In this document: positions 1 to 8,528 of the stretch, in pieces | Numbering within the stretch: position 1 is the first letter of the stretch | Layout of the letters: the number at the start of each line of letters is the position of its first letter | Assembly (NCBI RefSeq): GCF_001426705.1 | Contig: NZ_LMFC01000002.1 | Coordinates: forward strand, 414,559-478,558 | DNA: 64,000 nt | From: Cellulomonas sp. Root485 | Lineage (GTDB): Bacteria > Actinomycetota > Actinomycetes > Actinomycetales > Cellulomonadaceae | Reading direction: 5' to 3' | Translations under genes and position numbers: made by a program | Notes under the pieces: model-generated | Told to the model about the DNA's origin: nothing | Database searches by the model: none | Seen by the model: only the letters and a program-made list of their open reading frames with translations

Positions 1-63
1 CGACGCCTTCTCCTCCAGGGTCAGCTGAGCAAGGACACGTTCGACGTCGAAGACCTGCGTCAT
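1..63 (-). CDS. GH3 beta-glucosidase-like protein, N-terminus only (cut by window edge)
   Basis: The first 21 codons of a leftward gene are visible; the rest lies outside the window. They read MTQVFDVERVLAQLTLEEKA followed by S. The LTLEEK segment is the usual opening of glycoside hydrolase family 3 enzymes, and the full-length GH3 protein further along this window carries LSLEEK near its own N-terminus. A strong ribosome site (GAGGAGG on the minus strand, about 9 nt upstream) fixes the ATG. A palindrome lies about 50 bp upstream. The family call rests on this short segment only, so GH3 is likely but not certain. Confidence 0.6.
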   Translation of the reverse strand, partial: MTQVFDVERVLAQLTLEEKAS

Positions 64-110
64 CGCGGGGTTCCTCCTCGGTGGGGTTCGTTGTCCGCCA
101 CCATAGCCCA

Positions 111-128
111 TTACCTACCACGTGGTAA
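111..128. promoter_or_regulatory. Palindrome upstream of the partial GH3 gene
   Basis: The sequence holds a perfect 12-bp palindrome TACCACGTGGTA (116-127) nested in a TTACC-N8-GGTAA inverted repeat (111-128). It lies 48-65 bp before the leftward GH3 start codon, where an operator would be expected. The binding protein is unknown; no regulator gene for it is in the window. Confidence 0.4.
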
Positions 129-146
129 GAGTCGGGTCGGCCCCGG

Positions 147-818
147 TCAGGGAAGCTCGGCGGTCCCGTCCAGGAACGAACCCGTGACGCCGCCGCCGTC
201 GACGACCGCCAGGCACAGCCCGACCCGGTCGCCGTCGGACCACGAGCGCTCGGTCGGCGACCAGGTCACCGTGCGGACGCCTGCCTCGATCTCGCTCTCG
301 TCGAGCACGCACGCCCGAGCGACCCGGGCGTCGGCGGACTGCTGTCCCGGCCACACCGCGTCCGTGGCGAACGTGAACTCGGTGACCACCTGCGCCTCGT
401 GCGGGTCGGCGCAGGGGACGACCCGCACCGTGTCCACCGGCCCGTCGTCGGGCACCGACAGCACGCAGTTGCCCGTGACCAGCTGCTGCGCGCGGGCGTC
501 CCGCGCCGCAGGCACGTCCGCGGGCAGCGGGCGGGTCGCCAATGTCGTCAGCACGGCGATCGTCACCCCGACGACCAGGGCGATCGTCCCGACGGCACCG
601 AGCACCGCCCCGGCGATCGCGAGGCCCCGCCCGCGGGTGTGCCGCGCCGCGAGGCGCCGGAACGCGACGGCCGCCAGCACCAGAGCCGCCGGACCGAGTC
701 CGAGGATCCCCAGGACCAGCGACCAGACCGCCGTCGGCTCGAGCCGGGCGCGCGGTTCCACCCACCCGGGGGCGTAGTGCACCTCCGGGTAGGTGTAGGG
801 ATCGCGGGCGTCGCTCAG
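147..818 (-). CDS. DUF4190-type membrane protein with extracytoplasmic domain
   Basis: A protein of about 223 residues. It has a short N-terminus rich in Tyr, Pro and Asp, then two hydrophobic segments (about residues 30-50 and 62-88) separated by an Arg-rich turn, as in DUF4190. A C-terminal domain follows with paired Cys residues (GNCVLSVP, PCADPHEAQV, RACVLDESE) like the septum-formation family seen with DUF4190 in actinobacteria. The next gene upstream encodes a larger relative, so the two look like a duplicated pair. The start is uncertain. No ATG or GTG fits the junction; a CTG at 818, directly after the stop of the upstream gene, would give an N-terminus of the usual (M)SDARDPY kind. 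Role unknown. Confidence 0.7.
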   Translation of the reverse strand: MSDARDPYTYPEVHYAPGWVEPRARLEPTAVWSLVLGILGLGPAALVLAAVAFRRLAARHTRGRGLAIAGAVLGAVGTIALVVGVTIAVLTTLATRPLPADVPAARDARAQQLVTGNCVLSVPDDGPVDTVRVVPCADPHEAQVVTEFTFATDAVWPGQQSADARVARACVLDESEIEAGVRTVTWSPTERSWSDGDRVGLCLAVVDGGGVTGSFLDGTAELP

Positions 819-820
819 GA

Positions 821-2044
821 CTACGCCCCGGCGCCCGCGAGCACGAGAGTGCCGTTCACGGCCGACCCGGTCATGCCCGGCTCGTCGCCGTAGTAGACGC
901 AGTAGGCGGACGTGAGGCCGCCGGCGAAGTCGTCGGGGTGCGGGTAGTAGAGCTCGATGTTGCCGTTGTCGAAGTAGCCGGGGACGAGCGACTCGGTGAG
1001 GGCGTCGCACGCGTCCCAGGCGTTGTTGAACGCCGTGTCGTACTCGTCGTCGGGGTCGAGGCTCACGGGGTCCGACATCGGGACGAGGGCGACGACCTCG
1101 GCCTCGTGCGGGACGGTGCAGTCGACCGGGTCGGTGTCCGCCATGTCGTACTCCCACGCGTACGTGGTCAGGCAGGTGCCCGCGGTGAGGTCGGTGCGGA
1201 GCGCGAAGTCCGGCAGGTCGGACGCCGTGTCCGAGCCGGTCGCACCGTCCTCCATGCCGTCCTCGAAGCCCTGCTCGACGTCGTCCCAGAAGCCCGACGA
1301 GCTGCCCGCGGCGCTCAGGAACACGATGACGAACACGATGTACGCGGCGATCGCGAGCATCGTGAGGATCCCGAGCGCGCCGATGGCGATGCCCGCGATG
1401 GCCCAGCCCCGGCCTCCCTTGCCGGAGACCTTGATGCGACGCAGCGCCGCTATGCCGAGGCCGAGCCCGACGGGGCCCGGGATGCCGCCGAAGAAGAGCA
1501 GACCGGCCGTGCTGGTGACGAACGAGGCGATCGCCATGCCGTCGGTGGGCTGCGGCGGGCCGTACGGCTGGCCGTAGCCGTACGGCTGCGCGCCGTACGG
1601 AGGCGGTGTCTGCTCGTAGCCGGGAGCGCCGTACTGGGGGGCGCCGTACGCGGGCGCCCCGTACTGGGGCTGCGGTGCTCCGTACTGCGGAGCCCCGTAC
1701 TGCGGCTGCGGCGCCGCGTACTGCGGTGCGCCGTACTGCGGTGCCGCCGGGCCGGGCTGCGGCTGGCCGTAGGGCGTCGGACCGCCGTACTGCGGTGCGT
1801 CGGGACCGGGCTGCTGCTGGCCGGACGGTGCCGTGCTCGGCGCGGCCCGCGTCGGGATGGGCTGCGTCGGCGGAACGCCGTACGGGTCGGTCGGAGCGGT
1901 CTCGCCGACCGGCGTGCGCACCGCCTCGTACCCGCTCGGCGCCACGGGCTCGTGCCCGCTGGGCGCGATCGGCTCCGTCGGGGCCGGGTCGGGGACGGCG
2001 TAGGGGTCGGGAACCGGAGCCGGCCCCCCGGGCTCGTTGCTCAT
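821..2044 (-). CDS. DUF4190 membrane protein with Pro/Gln/Tyr-rich N-terminal tail
   Basis: 407 residues from ATG. Residues 1 to about 165 are a low-complexity tail of YGAPQ-type repeats, presumably cytoplasmic. Two transmembrane segments of the DUF4190 type follow (about 168-195 and 205-240), joined by a short basic loop RRIKVSGKGGRGWA. The C-terminal 150 residues form an exported domain with conserved Cys pairs (GTCLTTY, VDCTVPHEAEV, DACDALTESL, SAYCVYYG). This is the septum-formation-like arrangement common in high-GC Gram-positives. It is the upstream member of a tandem pair with the 147-818 gene, separated by only a few bases. Function is not known; a cell-envelope role is inferred from topology. 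Confidence 0.8.
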   Translation of the reverse strand: MSNEPGGPAPVPDPYAVPDPAPTEPIAPSGHEPVAPSGYEAVRTPVGETAPTDPYGVPPTQPIPTRAAPSTAPSGQQQPGPDAPQYGGPTPYGQPQPGPAAPQYGAPQYAAPQPQYGAPQYGAPQPQYGAPAYGAPQYGAPGYEQTPPPYGAQPYGYGQPYGPPQPTDGMAIASFVTSTAGLLFFGGIPGPVGLGLGIAALRRIKVSGKGGRGWAIAGIAIGALGILTMLAIAAYIVFVIVFLSAAGSSSGFWDDVEQGFEDGMEDGATGSDTASDLPDFALRTDLTAGTCLTTYAWEYDMADTDPVDCTVPHEAEVVALVPMSDPVSLDPDDEYDTAFNNAWDACDALTESLVPGYFDNGNIELYYPHPDDFAGGLTSAYCVYYGDEPGMTGSAVNGTLVLAGAGA

Positions 2045-2096
2045 GCGCGCACGCTAGCCCACTGCGCGCCCGCGACGACTGCGCTTTCCACCGACA

Positions 2097-2888
2097 TCAC
2101 CCGGCGATCTCGAGCACGACCGGAACGTGGTCGGACGGTGCCTTGCCCTTGCGCTCGTTGCGCTCGATGGTCGCACCGGTCACCCGGGCGGCGAGCGCGG
2201 GCGTCGCGTAGGTCAGGTCGATACGCATGCCCTCGTTCCGGGGGAACCGCAGCTGCTGGTAGTCCCAGTAGGTGTAGGTGTGCTCGGCGGGGAGGTGGAC
2301 GCGGGAGACCTCGGTGTACCCGGCGTCGGCGATGGCGGTGAACGCCGCACGCTCGGCGGGGCTCACGTGCGTGCGGCCGGCGAACCAGCTCATGTCCCAG
2401 ACGTCGGTGTCCAGCGGCGCGATGTTCCAGTCGCCGACGAGGGCCACCTGCGCGTCGGCGTCGGCGGCGAGCCAGCCCTGGGCGGCGTCGCGGAGCCGGC
2501 CGAGCCAGTCGAGCTTGTAGGTGTAGTGGGGGTCCTCGAGCTCGCGGCCGTTGGGCACGTACAGGCTCCAGACCCGCACGCCGCCGCACGTCGCCCCGAG
2601 CGCCCGGGCCTCGGCGGCCGCCGGGTCGCCCCAGGTGGGCATGCCGGGGAAGCCGACCTCGACGTCCTCGATGCCGACCTTCGAGACGATCGCGACGCCG
2701 TTCCACTGGCTGAACCCGGTCGTCGCGACCTCGTAGCCGAGCGCCTCGAACCCCTCGCGCGGGAACTGGTCGTCCTTGCACTTGGTCTCCTGCAGCGCGA
2801 GGACGTCGACGCCCGTCCGTTCCAGGAAGGCGAGCGCTCGGTCCGCTCGTGCACGGATCGAGTTGATGTTCCAGGTGGCCAGACGCAT
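2097..2888 (-). CDS. xthA: Exodeoxyribonuclease III
   Basis: 263 residues of the exonuclease III/AP endonuclease fold. It cleaves DNA at abasic sites and trims 3' blocked ends in base excision repair. Family landmarks are in order: N-terminal MRLATWNINSIRAR, the metal-binding Glu in LALQETKC (about residue 34), YVPNG, GDWN (Asp and Asn of the active site), and the C-terminal SDHVPV with the catalytic His. The start at 2888 is chosen because MRLATWN is the conserved N-terminus; the frame stays open further upstream, but that part looks unlike the family. The SDR gene upstream diverges from it. Confidence 0.95.
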   Translation of the reverse strand: MRLATWNINSIRARADRALAFLERTGVDVLALQETKCKDDQFPREGFEALGYEVATTGFSQWNGVAIVSKVGIEDVEVGFPGMPTWGDPAAAEARALGATCGGVRVWSLYVPNGRELEDPHYTYKLDWLGRLRDAAQGWLAADADAQVALVGDWNIAPLDTDVWDMSWFAGRTHVSPAERAAFTAIADAGYTEVSRVHLPAEHTYTYWDYQQLRFPRNEGMRIDLTYATPALAARVTGATIERNERKGKAPSDHVPVVLEIAG

Positions 2889-3013
2889 GGGGCAGGACGC
2901 TACCCGGCGGCACCGACGGTTGAGCCGACCGGACGATTCGGACATTCAGGTGTTGAGCGGGACGAACCGCTCCCGTACGGTGCAGGACAACAGTCCAGCA
3001 GGAAGGCACCGAG

Positions 3014-3769
3014 GTGGAGGACGCGCTCACCGGCCGTCGCGCGCTCGTCACCGGCGGCGCCTCCGGGATCGGCCGCGCGGTCGCGGTCGCCCTGGCCCGG
3101 GCAGGGGCGGACGTCGCCGTCACCCACCTGTCGCACGACGCCACGGCCGTCGTCGCCGAGATCAAGGAGACCGGCCAGATCGCGGCGTCCTTCCAGGTGG
3201 ACGTCCGCCGCAGCTGGGACGTCGACAAGGCGGTCGGCGAGGCCGCGGCGGCGCTCGGGGGCGGCATCGACATCCTCGTCAACAACGTCGGCGGACCGGT
3301 CGACCGGCGCGCCGTGCCCTCGATGGACGACGCGCACTGGCACGGCGTGCTCGACCTGAACCTGTCCTCGGCGTTCTACGCCAGCCGGGCCGCGCTCGCG
3401 GTCATGCCCGACGGGGGTCGCATCATCACGATCGGCGCCCAGGCGGCGCGCAGCGGCGGCGGCACAGGGATGGTGGCGTACACCACCGCGAAGGCGGCGC
3501 TCGAGGGGTTCACCCGGGCGCTGGCGCGCGAGCTCGGACCGCGGCGGATCACGGTGAACGTGGTGGCGCCGGGGTTCGTCGGCGGCACCCCCCTGCACGC
3601 GACGTACACGCCCGAGCCGGCGCAGCGTGCCGCGGTCGCCGCGTCCGCGCTGAACCGGGCGGGTGCGCCCGACGACATCGCCGAGGCGGTCCTCTTCCTG
3701 GCCTCGGAGGGCGCGTCGTTCGTCACGGGCACGGTCCTGGACGTCAACGGCGGCGCGTACTTCAGCTGA
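3014..3769 (+). CDS. SDR-family oxidoreductase lacking the catalytic Ser
   Basis: 251 residues, a classical short-chain dehydrogenase/reductase. The nucleotide-binding glycine motif TGGASGIG lies at residues 13-20, NNVGG replaces the usual NNAG, and the YTTAK active-site motif has Tyr156 and Lys160. The Ser normally 13 residues before the Tyr is not there: the stretch reads IGAQAARSGGG. The C-terminus (FVTGTVLDVNGG) is typical of FabG-like members. The GTG start follows an AGGAAGG-type ribosome site. It diverges from xthA and is followed by two copies of a palindromic repeat. The substrate is unknown; the missing Ser makes a standard reductase role doubtful. Confidence 0.85.
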   Translation: MEDALTGRRALVTGGASGIGRAVAVALARAGADVAVTHLSHDATAVVAEIKETGQIAASFQVDVRRSWDVDKAVGEAAAALGGGIDILVNNVGGPVDRRAVPSMDDAHWHGVLDLNLSSAFYASRAALAVMPDGGRIITIGAQAARSGGGTGMVAYTTAKAALEGFTRALARELGPRRITVNVVAPGFVGGTPLHATYTPEPAQRAAVAASALNRAGAPDDIAEAVLFLASEGASFVTGTVLDVNGGAYFS

Positions 3770-3783
3770 CACCGCCCTCGACG

Positions 3784-3827
3784 ACGTCCGCACTCCGGCA
3801 GGGTGGAACCCGCACGAGCGCGGACGC
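3784..3827. repeat. 44-bp inverted-repeat element, copy A
   Basis: The arms are ACGTCCGCACTC (3784-3795) and GAGCGCGGACGC (3816-3827), a 12-bp stem with two mismatches. The 20-nt centre contains its own small hairpin (GGGT-gga-ACCC). Together with copy B it forms a tandem pair: 3778-3826 repeats at 3841-3889 with one base changed, period 63 bp. It lies between the SDR and TetR genes, which converge. There is no T-tract, so a simple intrinsic terminator is not obvious. Confidence 0.85.
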
Positions 3828-3846
3828 ACGCGCGTCGACATCGACG

Positions 3847-3890
3847 ACGTCCGCACTCCGGCAGGGTGGAACCCGCACGAGTGCGGACGT
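3847..3890. repeat. 44-bp inverted-repeat element, copy B
   Basis: A perfect 12-bp inverted repeat: ACGTCCGCACTC (3847-3858) and GAGTGCGGACGT (3879-3890), with the same 20-nt centre as copy A. Its last base is also the last base of the convergent TetR gene's stop codon. Elements with the same outer arms and the same 44-bp length occur at 17.5 kb and 34.8 kb. Confidence 0.9.
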
Positions 3891-4501
3891 TACGAGAGGG
3901 GGGTGGGGTCTGCGGGCCAGCCGCTGACGGCCGACCACGCCCAGGACGCCACGTCCTGCGCGGGGGGCAGCGGGTCGCGCTCCAGCCACGCGACGAGCAC
4001 GCCGATGACCGACCCGGCGAGCGCCGCGGCGGCGATCGGCACGGGCAGGTGCGCGAGCGCGGGGGGCGTGCCGTGCAGCTCGAGGCCCTCGGTCGCCAGC
4101 GCCGCGATGCGTCGGCGCAGGCGGGTGACGGCGACGGGGGAGCCGTGCTCGCCGAGCGCGCTGCGGTAGAGGCTGACGTTCTCGGCGACGTGGGTGGCGT
4201 AGCGGACCAGCACGTCGGGGGGCGTCCTCGTGCCGACTCCGGGGTGGATCTGGGTGAGGTCGGCGCCGACGAGGGTGGCCTGCGCGTCGAGCGCGTCGGC
4301 CAGCAGCGTGTCGGTGTCGGGGTAGTGCTGGTAGAAGGTGCTGCGGTTCACGGTGGCCCGGTCGGCGACGTCGGCGACGGAGATCTCGTCGAGGCTGCGT
4401 TCCCGTGCGAGGGCGAGCAGGGCATCCTGGAGGAGCCGTCGTGTGCGCAGCACTCGCGGATCCACCCGGGCGCCTTCGTCCTGGATCGTCACCCGACCCA
4501 T
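3890..4501 (-). CDS. TetR-family regulator, divergent to MMPL exporter
   Basis: 203 residues from the ATG at 4501. The N-terminal helix-turn-helix region (about residues 12-58) includes LLQDALLALARERSLDEISVAD and the TetR hallmark TVNRSTFYQHYPD; the rest is the variable ligand-binding domain. It is divergent from the MMPL transporter gene, with a 22-bp palindrome in the 62-bp gap, so it most likely represses the transporter and itself. The inducer is unknown. The open frame extends to an upstream ATG at 4570, but that would run across the palindrome and promoter. Confidence 0.88.
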   Translation of the reverse strand: MGRVTIQDEGARVDPRVLRTRRLLQDALLALARERSLDEISVADVADRATVNRSTFYQHYPDTDTLLADALDAQATLVGADLTQIHPGVGTRTPPDVLVRYATHVAENVSLYRSALGEHGSPVAVTRLRRRIAALATEGLELHGTPPALAHLPVPIAAAALAGSVIGVLVAWLERDPLPPAQDVASWAWSAVSGWPADPTPLS

Positions 4502-4515
4502 GATGCCACCGACAA

Positions 4516-4537
4516 GTAACCGACACCTGTCGGGTAT
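4516..4537. promoter_or_regulatory. Operator-like palindrome between TetR and MMPL genes
   Basis: A 22-bp imperfect palindrome with the perfect core CCGACA-CC-TGTCGG (4520-4533) lies in the short divergent promoter region. Its place and symmetry fit a TetR-dimer site controlling both genes. Confidence 0.6.
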
Positions 4538-4563
4538 CCTGCACCGTCGACCAAGGAGTGAAC

Positions 4564-6855
4564 ATGGCACGCGTGCTGGACCGTCTGGGCCGGGGAAGCT
4601 TCCGCCACCGCTGGATCGTGCTCGTCGCGTGGCTGCTGGTGCTCGCCGCCGCGGCCTTCGGCGCCGTCGCGTCGGGGCTGAACATCTCGGACTCGTTCTC
4701 CATCCCGGGCACCGAGTCCCAGCGGGCGCAGGAGCTCGTCGCGGAGCGGCTGGGTGACCAGGCCGCCGACGTCGGCTCGGACAGCAGCATGTCGGCCCAG
4801 CAGGGTGGCGACACCTCGAGCGCGCGCGTCGTCGTCGGTGTCCCCGAGGGCGAGTCGTTCCTCACCGGGACCGGGATCCCGGACGTCCTGACCGCGCTCG
4901 CGCCCGTCTCGAGCGCGCAGGACGTCGTCGCGGTCTCCGACCCCGTGACCGCCCAGGCGGTCGCCCCGGACGGCAGCGTCATGTACGTGGACGTGTCGTT
5001 CGGCGTGGGGGTCGACGACATCCCCGACGCCACGACGGCCGCCCTCGAGGACGCCGCGGCGAGCCTCGAGGCCGACGGGTACGAGGTCGCGCTGGCCGGC
5101 GGGCCGTTCACGGCACCGCTCGAGCTCGCGGGGCCGATGGAGGCGATCGGGCTCGTCGTCGCGCTGATCGTGCTCGTCGTGACCTTCGGGTCGCTCCTCG
5201 CGGCAGGGATGCCGATCCTCACCGCGCTGCTCGGTGTCGGCATCGGGGTCGCGGGCGTGCTGTCGCTGTCGGGGATCGCGGACATCTCCTCCTCGACGCT
5301 GACGCTCGCGCTCATGCTCGGCCTCGCCGTCGGCATCGACTACGCGCTGTTCCTGCTGTCCCGGCACCGGCAGCAGCTGGCCGACGGGATGTCCCCGGAG
5401 GCCTCCGCCGGCCACGCGGTCGGCACCGCCGGCAGCGCGGTCGTGTTCGCCGGGACCACCGTCGTCATCGCCCTCGCGGCCCTCACGGTCACGGGCATCC
5501 CGTTCCTCGCGGCCATGGGGCTCGCCGCGGCCGCGACGGTCGTCATCGCGGTGCTCGTCGCCGTCACGCTGCTGCCCGCGATGATGGGCTTCGCCGGCGA
5601 GCGGCTGCGCCCGCGCGGCCGGGCGCTGAAGCAGGCGGAGCACTCCCGCGAGGCCCGCAACCGCTGGGGCGCGCTCGTCACGACGCACCCGATCATCACG
5701 CTCGTCGTCGCCGCGCTCGTGCTGCTCACGATCGCGGTCCCCGCGCTCAGCCTGCGGCTCGGCCTGCCGAACGCCGGCCGCGAGCCCGAGGGCTCGGGCG
5801 ACCGCGCGGCGTACGAGATGCTCGCCGACGGGTTCGGCCCCGGCTTCAACGGCCCGCTCGTCGTGCTCGTCGACGCGGCCGAGGACCCGAGCGCCCTCCC
5901 GGCCGCGGTCCAGTCCGTGACGGAGACGGTCTCCGCCCTCCCCGACGTGGCCTATGCGGCCCCCATCGCGGCCCCGGGTGCGACGGACGGCGCCGAGGGT
6001 GCGCTCATCGTCGTCATCCCGACCGGTGCGCCGGACTCGGAGGAGACCGCCGACCTGGTGCACGCCATCCGTGACGCCCGCCCGGATCTCGAGGCGAGCA
6101 CCGGCACGCAGCTGTGGGTCACGGGCGCAGCCGCCGCGAACATCGACATCACCGAGAAGCTCGCCGACGCGTTCCCGCTGTTCCTGCTCATCGTCGTCGG
6201 GCTCGCGATCGTCCTGCTGCTGGTCGCGTTCCGCTCGCTGCTGGTGCCGGTCACCGCGGTGCTCGGCTTCCTGCTGACCATCGCGGCGGCGTTCGGCGCC
6301 ACGACCGCGGTGTTCCAGTGGGGCTGGCTGGCGCCCGTCTTCAACGTCGACTCGACCGGTCCGCTGCTCAGCTTCCTGCCGATCCTGCTGGTGGGCGTGC
6401 TGTTCGGTCTGGCGATGGACTACCAGGTGTTCCTGGTGTCCCGGATGCGCGAGGAGCACGTGCACGGCGCCGAGCCGACACCGGCCGTCCGCCTCGGGTT
6501 CGCCCACGGCGCCCGCGTGGTCCTCGCGGCGGCGCTCATCATGATCTCGGTGTTCTCGAGCTTCGTGTTCAGCGGCTCGGCGCAGATCGGCCCGATCGCG
6601 TTCGCGCTGGCCATCGGCATCCTGTTCGACGCCCTCGTCGTCCGCATGACGATGATCCCGGCCGCCATGACCCTCCTGGGCAGGTCCGCCTGGTGGCTGC
6701 CGCGCTGGCTCGACCGGATCATCCCCAACGTCGACATCGAGGGAGCCGCGCTCGACAAGACCGGTGCCCACACGGCTGCCGCGCCCGTCGACGAGGTCCC
6801 GGAGGGCGCGCACACGGGCGCCCACGCCGCGCACGGGGTGCACGCCGCCGAGTGA
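4564..6855 (+). CDS. MMPL-family (RND-type) membrane exporter
   Basis: 763 residues. Two repeats of the RND/MMPL layout are visible. Each has one N-terminal transmembrane helix (about 18-38 and about 380-400), a large extracytoplasmic loop, then five more helices. Conserved membrane Asp-Tyr motifs occur in both halves: GIDYALFLLSRHR (about residue 257) and AMDYQVFLVSRMREEH (about 618). These are the proton-relay signatures of the family. The C-terminus is a soluble tail rich in Ala and His. AAGGAG six bases before the ATG at 4564 decides the start over a GTG at 4558. Regulation is probably by the divergent TetR. It likely exports a lipid or lipophilic compound; substrate unknown. Confidence 0.93.
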   Translation: MARVLDRLGRGSFRHRWIVLVAWLLVLAAAAFGAVASGLNISDSFSIPGTESQRAQELVAERLGDQAADVGSDSSMSAQQGGDTSSARVVVGVPEGESFLTGTGIPDVLTALAPVSSAQDVVAVSDPVTAQAVAPDGSVMYVDVSFGVGVDDIPDATTAALEDAAASLEADGYEVALAGGPFTAPLELAGPMEAIGLVVALIVLVVTFGSLLAAGMPILTALLGVGIGVAGVLSLSGIADISSSTLTLALMLGLAVGIDYALFLLSRHRQQLADGMSPEASAGHAVGTAGSAVVFAGTTVVIALAALTVTGIPFLAAMGLAAAATVVIAVLVAVTLLPAMMGFAGERLRPRGRALKQAEHSREARNRWGALVTTHPIITLVVAALVLLTIAVPALSLRLGLPNAGREPEGSGDRAAYEMLADGFGPGFNGPLVVLVDAAEDPSALPAAVQSVTETVSALPDVAYAAPIAAPGATDGAEGALIVVIPTGAPDSEETADLVHAIRDARPDLEASTGTQLWVTGAAAANIDITEKLADAFPLFLLIVVGLAIVLLLVAFRSLLVPVTAVLGFLLTIAAAFGATTAVFQWGWLAPVFNVDSTGPLLSFLPILLVGVLFGLAMDYQVFLVSRMREEHVHGAEPTPAVRLGFAHGARVVLAAALIMISVFSSFVFSGSAQIGPIAFALAIGILFDALVVRMTMIPAAMTLLGRSAWWLPRWLDRIIPNVDIEGAALDKTGAHTAAAPVDEVPEGAHTGAHAAHGVHAAE

Positions 6856-6860
6856 CGAGA

Positions 6861-6896
6861 CGAGGGCCGGGGTGCCTCGTCGCACCCCGGCCCTCG
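6861..6896. terminator. Bidirectional terminator hairpin
   Basis: A perfect 15-bp stem, CGAGGGCCGGGGTGC (6861-6875) with its complement (6882-6896), and a 6-nt loop. It sits between the convergent ends of the MMPL gene and glpK. There is no long T-run on either side, as is common in high-GC actinobacteria. Confidence 0.85.
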
Positions 6897-6912
6897 CCCG
6901 TCACGCCAGTGC

Positions 6913-8436
6913 TCAGTGCACGTCGTCGTCGACCCAGTCGAAGGTCTTGGTGACGGCCTTCTTCCAGTTGCGGTACTGCCGGTCACGCTCGTCGTCGGCC
7001 ATCGCCGGCTCCCAGCGCTTGTCCTCGGCCCAGTTGTCGATGACGTCCTGCTCACCGTTCCAGAACCCGACGGCGATGCCGGCCGCGTAGGCCGCACCGA
7101 GCGCGGTCGTCTCGGCGACCTTCGGCCGGACCACCGGGACGCCGAGGATGTCCGCCTGGAACTGCATGAGCAGCTCGTCCTGGACCATCCCGCCGTCCAC
7201 CTTGAGCTCGGTCAGGTCGACACCCGAGTCGGCGTTCATGGCGTCCAGCACCTCACGGGTCTGGAACGCCGTCGCCTCGAGCGCGGCCCGGGCGATGTGC
7301 CCCTTGTTGACGTACCGGGTGAGGCCGACGAGGGCGCCGCGGGCGTCGGACCGCCAGTACGGCGCGAACAGGCCCGAGAACGCCGGCACGAAGTACGCGC
7401 CGCCGTTGTCCTCGACGGTCTTGGCCAGCTCCTCGATCTCCGGCGCCGTCGAGATGATCCCGAGGTTGTCGCGCAGCCACTGGATCAGCGAGCCGCTCAC
7501 CGCGATCGACCCCTCGAGCGCGTACACGGTCGGCTGGTCACCGATCTTGTAGCAGACCGTCGTCAGCAGGCCGTTCTTCGACGGGACCGGCGACGTGCCC
7601 GTGTTGATGAGCATGAAGTTGCCGGTGCCGTACGTGTTCTTGGCCATGCCGACCTCGAAGCACGCCTGCCCGAAGGTGGCCGCCTGCTGGTCGCCGAGGA
7701 TGCCGGCGATCGGGACACCCGGGACCATGCCGCCCTCGCGACCCTTGCCGTACACCTCGGACGAGGACTTGATCTCCGGCAGCATCGACAGCGGGATCCC
7801 CATGTCGTTCGCGATGTCCGCGTCCCACGTGAGGGTCTCGAGGTCCATCAGCATCGTGCGCGACGCGTTGGTCGGGTCGGTGACGTGCACGCCACCGTCG
7901 ACCCCGCCGGTCATGTTCCACAGCACCCACGAGTCGGTGTTGCCGAACGCCAGGTCACCGGCCTCCGCCTTGGCCCGGGCACCCTCGACGTTGTCGAGGA
8001 TCCACTTGACCTTCGGGCCGGAGAAGTACGTGGCCAGCGGCAGGCCGACCTTCGCCTTGTACCGGTCCGCCCCGCCGCCGAGCGCCCCCAGCTCCTCGGC
8101 GATCTTCTGCGTACGGGTGTCCTGCCAGACGATCGCGTTGTAGACCGGCTTGCCGGTGGTCCGGTCCCACACGACCGCGGTCTCGCGCTGGTTGGTGATG
8201 CCGACCGCGGCGAGATCCTTGTAGGTGAGGTTGGCACGGGTCAGCGCGAGGCCGACCACCTCGCGGACGTTCTTCCAGATCTCCTCCGCGTTGTGCTCCA
8301 CCCAGCCGGCGCGCGGGAAGATCTGCTCGTGCTCGATCTGCCCGGTCTCGACGATCTGGCCGGAGTGGTCGAAGACGATCGCTCGGGAGCTCGTGGTGCC
8401 CTGGTCGATGGCAAGGACGTACTTGGTGTCGGGCAT
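6913..8436 (-). CDS. glpK: Glycerol kinase
   Basis: 507 residues, the full family length. It phosphorylates glycerol with ATP to sn-glycerol 3-phosphate in the cytoplasm. Seen in sequence: the N-terminal phosphate motif DQGTTSSR (11-18), the substrate region [20 protein letters not shown] and WQDTRT, the mid-chain GILGDQQAA motif, and the C-terminal KVDGGM...LMQ and [12 protein letters not shown] motifs of the FGGY kinases. It is the last gene of glpD-glpF-glpK on the minus strand, so the order follows the path of glycerol in reverse: oxidation, uptake, phosphorylation. A 92-bp gap with a hairpin separates it from glpF. Confidence 0.98.
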   Translation of the reverse strand: MPDTKYVLAIDQGTTSSRAIVFDHSGQIVETGQIEHEQIFPRAGWVEHNAEEIWKNVREVVGLALTRANLTYKDLAAVGITNQRETAVVWDRTTGKPVYNAIVWQDTRTQKIAEELGALGGGADRYKAKVGLPLATYFSGPKVKWILDNVEGARAKAEAGDLAFGNTDSWVLWNMTGGVDGGVHVTDPTNASRTMLMDLETLTWDADIANDMGIPLSMLPEIKSSSEVYGKGREGGMVPGVPIAGILGDQQAATFGQACFEVGMAKNTYGTGNFMLINTGTSPVPSKNGLLTTVCYKIGDQPTVYALEGSIAVSGSLIQWLRDNLGIISTAPEIEELAKTVEDNGGAYFVPAFSGLFAPYWRSDARGALVGLTRYVNKGHIARAALEATAFQTREVLDAMNADSGVDLTELKVDGGMVQDELLMQFQADILGVPVVRPKVAETTALGAAYAAGIAVGFWNGEQDVIDNWAEDKRWEPAMADDERDRQYRNWKKAVTKTFDWVDDDVH

Positions 8437-8466
8437 GGTGAAGATTCCTCCGGTGGTTCGGGTGGC

Positions 8467-8504
8467 CCGGACGGCGCTCGCGGGGGGTGAGGAGCGCCGC
8501 CCGG
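8467..8504. terminator. Hairpin in the glpF-glpK gap
   Basis: CCGGACGGCGCTC (8467-8479) pairs with GAGCGCCGCCCGG (8492-8504), with one mismatch and a 12-nt loop. Inside an apparent operon it may attenuate glpK or protect the glpF end of the message. Confidence 0.55.
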
Positions 8505-8528
8505 ACAGGGGACGACTGTGCTGTGGGG

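Noticed and set aside
1600..1765. Repetitive sequence in the DUF4190 gene that could be mistaken for a repeat array
   Set aside because: It encodes a YGAPQ-rich protein tail in frame; there are no regular spacers as in CRISPR.
3778..3890. Tandem palindromic repeats as a small CRISPR array
   Set aside because: Only two units, with a 14-nt gap between the 49-bp repeat blocks, and no cas genes nearby.
4489..6885. A 798-codon minus-strand open frame opposite the MMPL gene
   Set aside because: Low-complexity Arg/Asp/Gly content, no motif, and the plus-strand MMPL protein is unmistakable.
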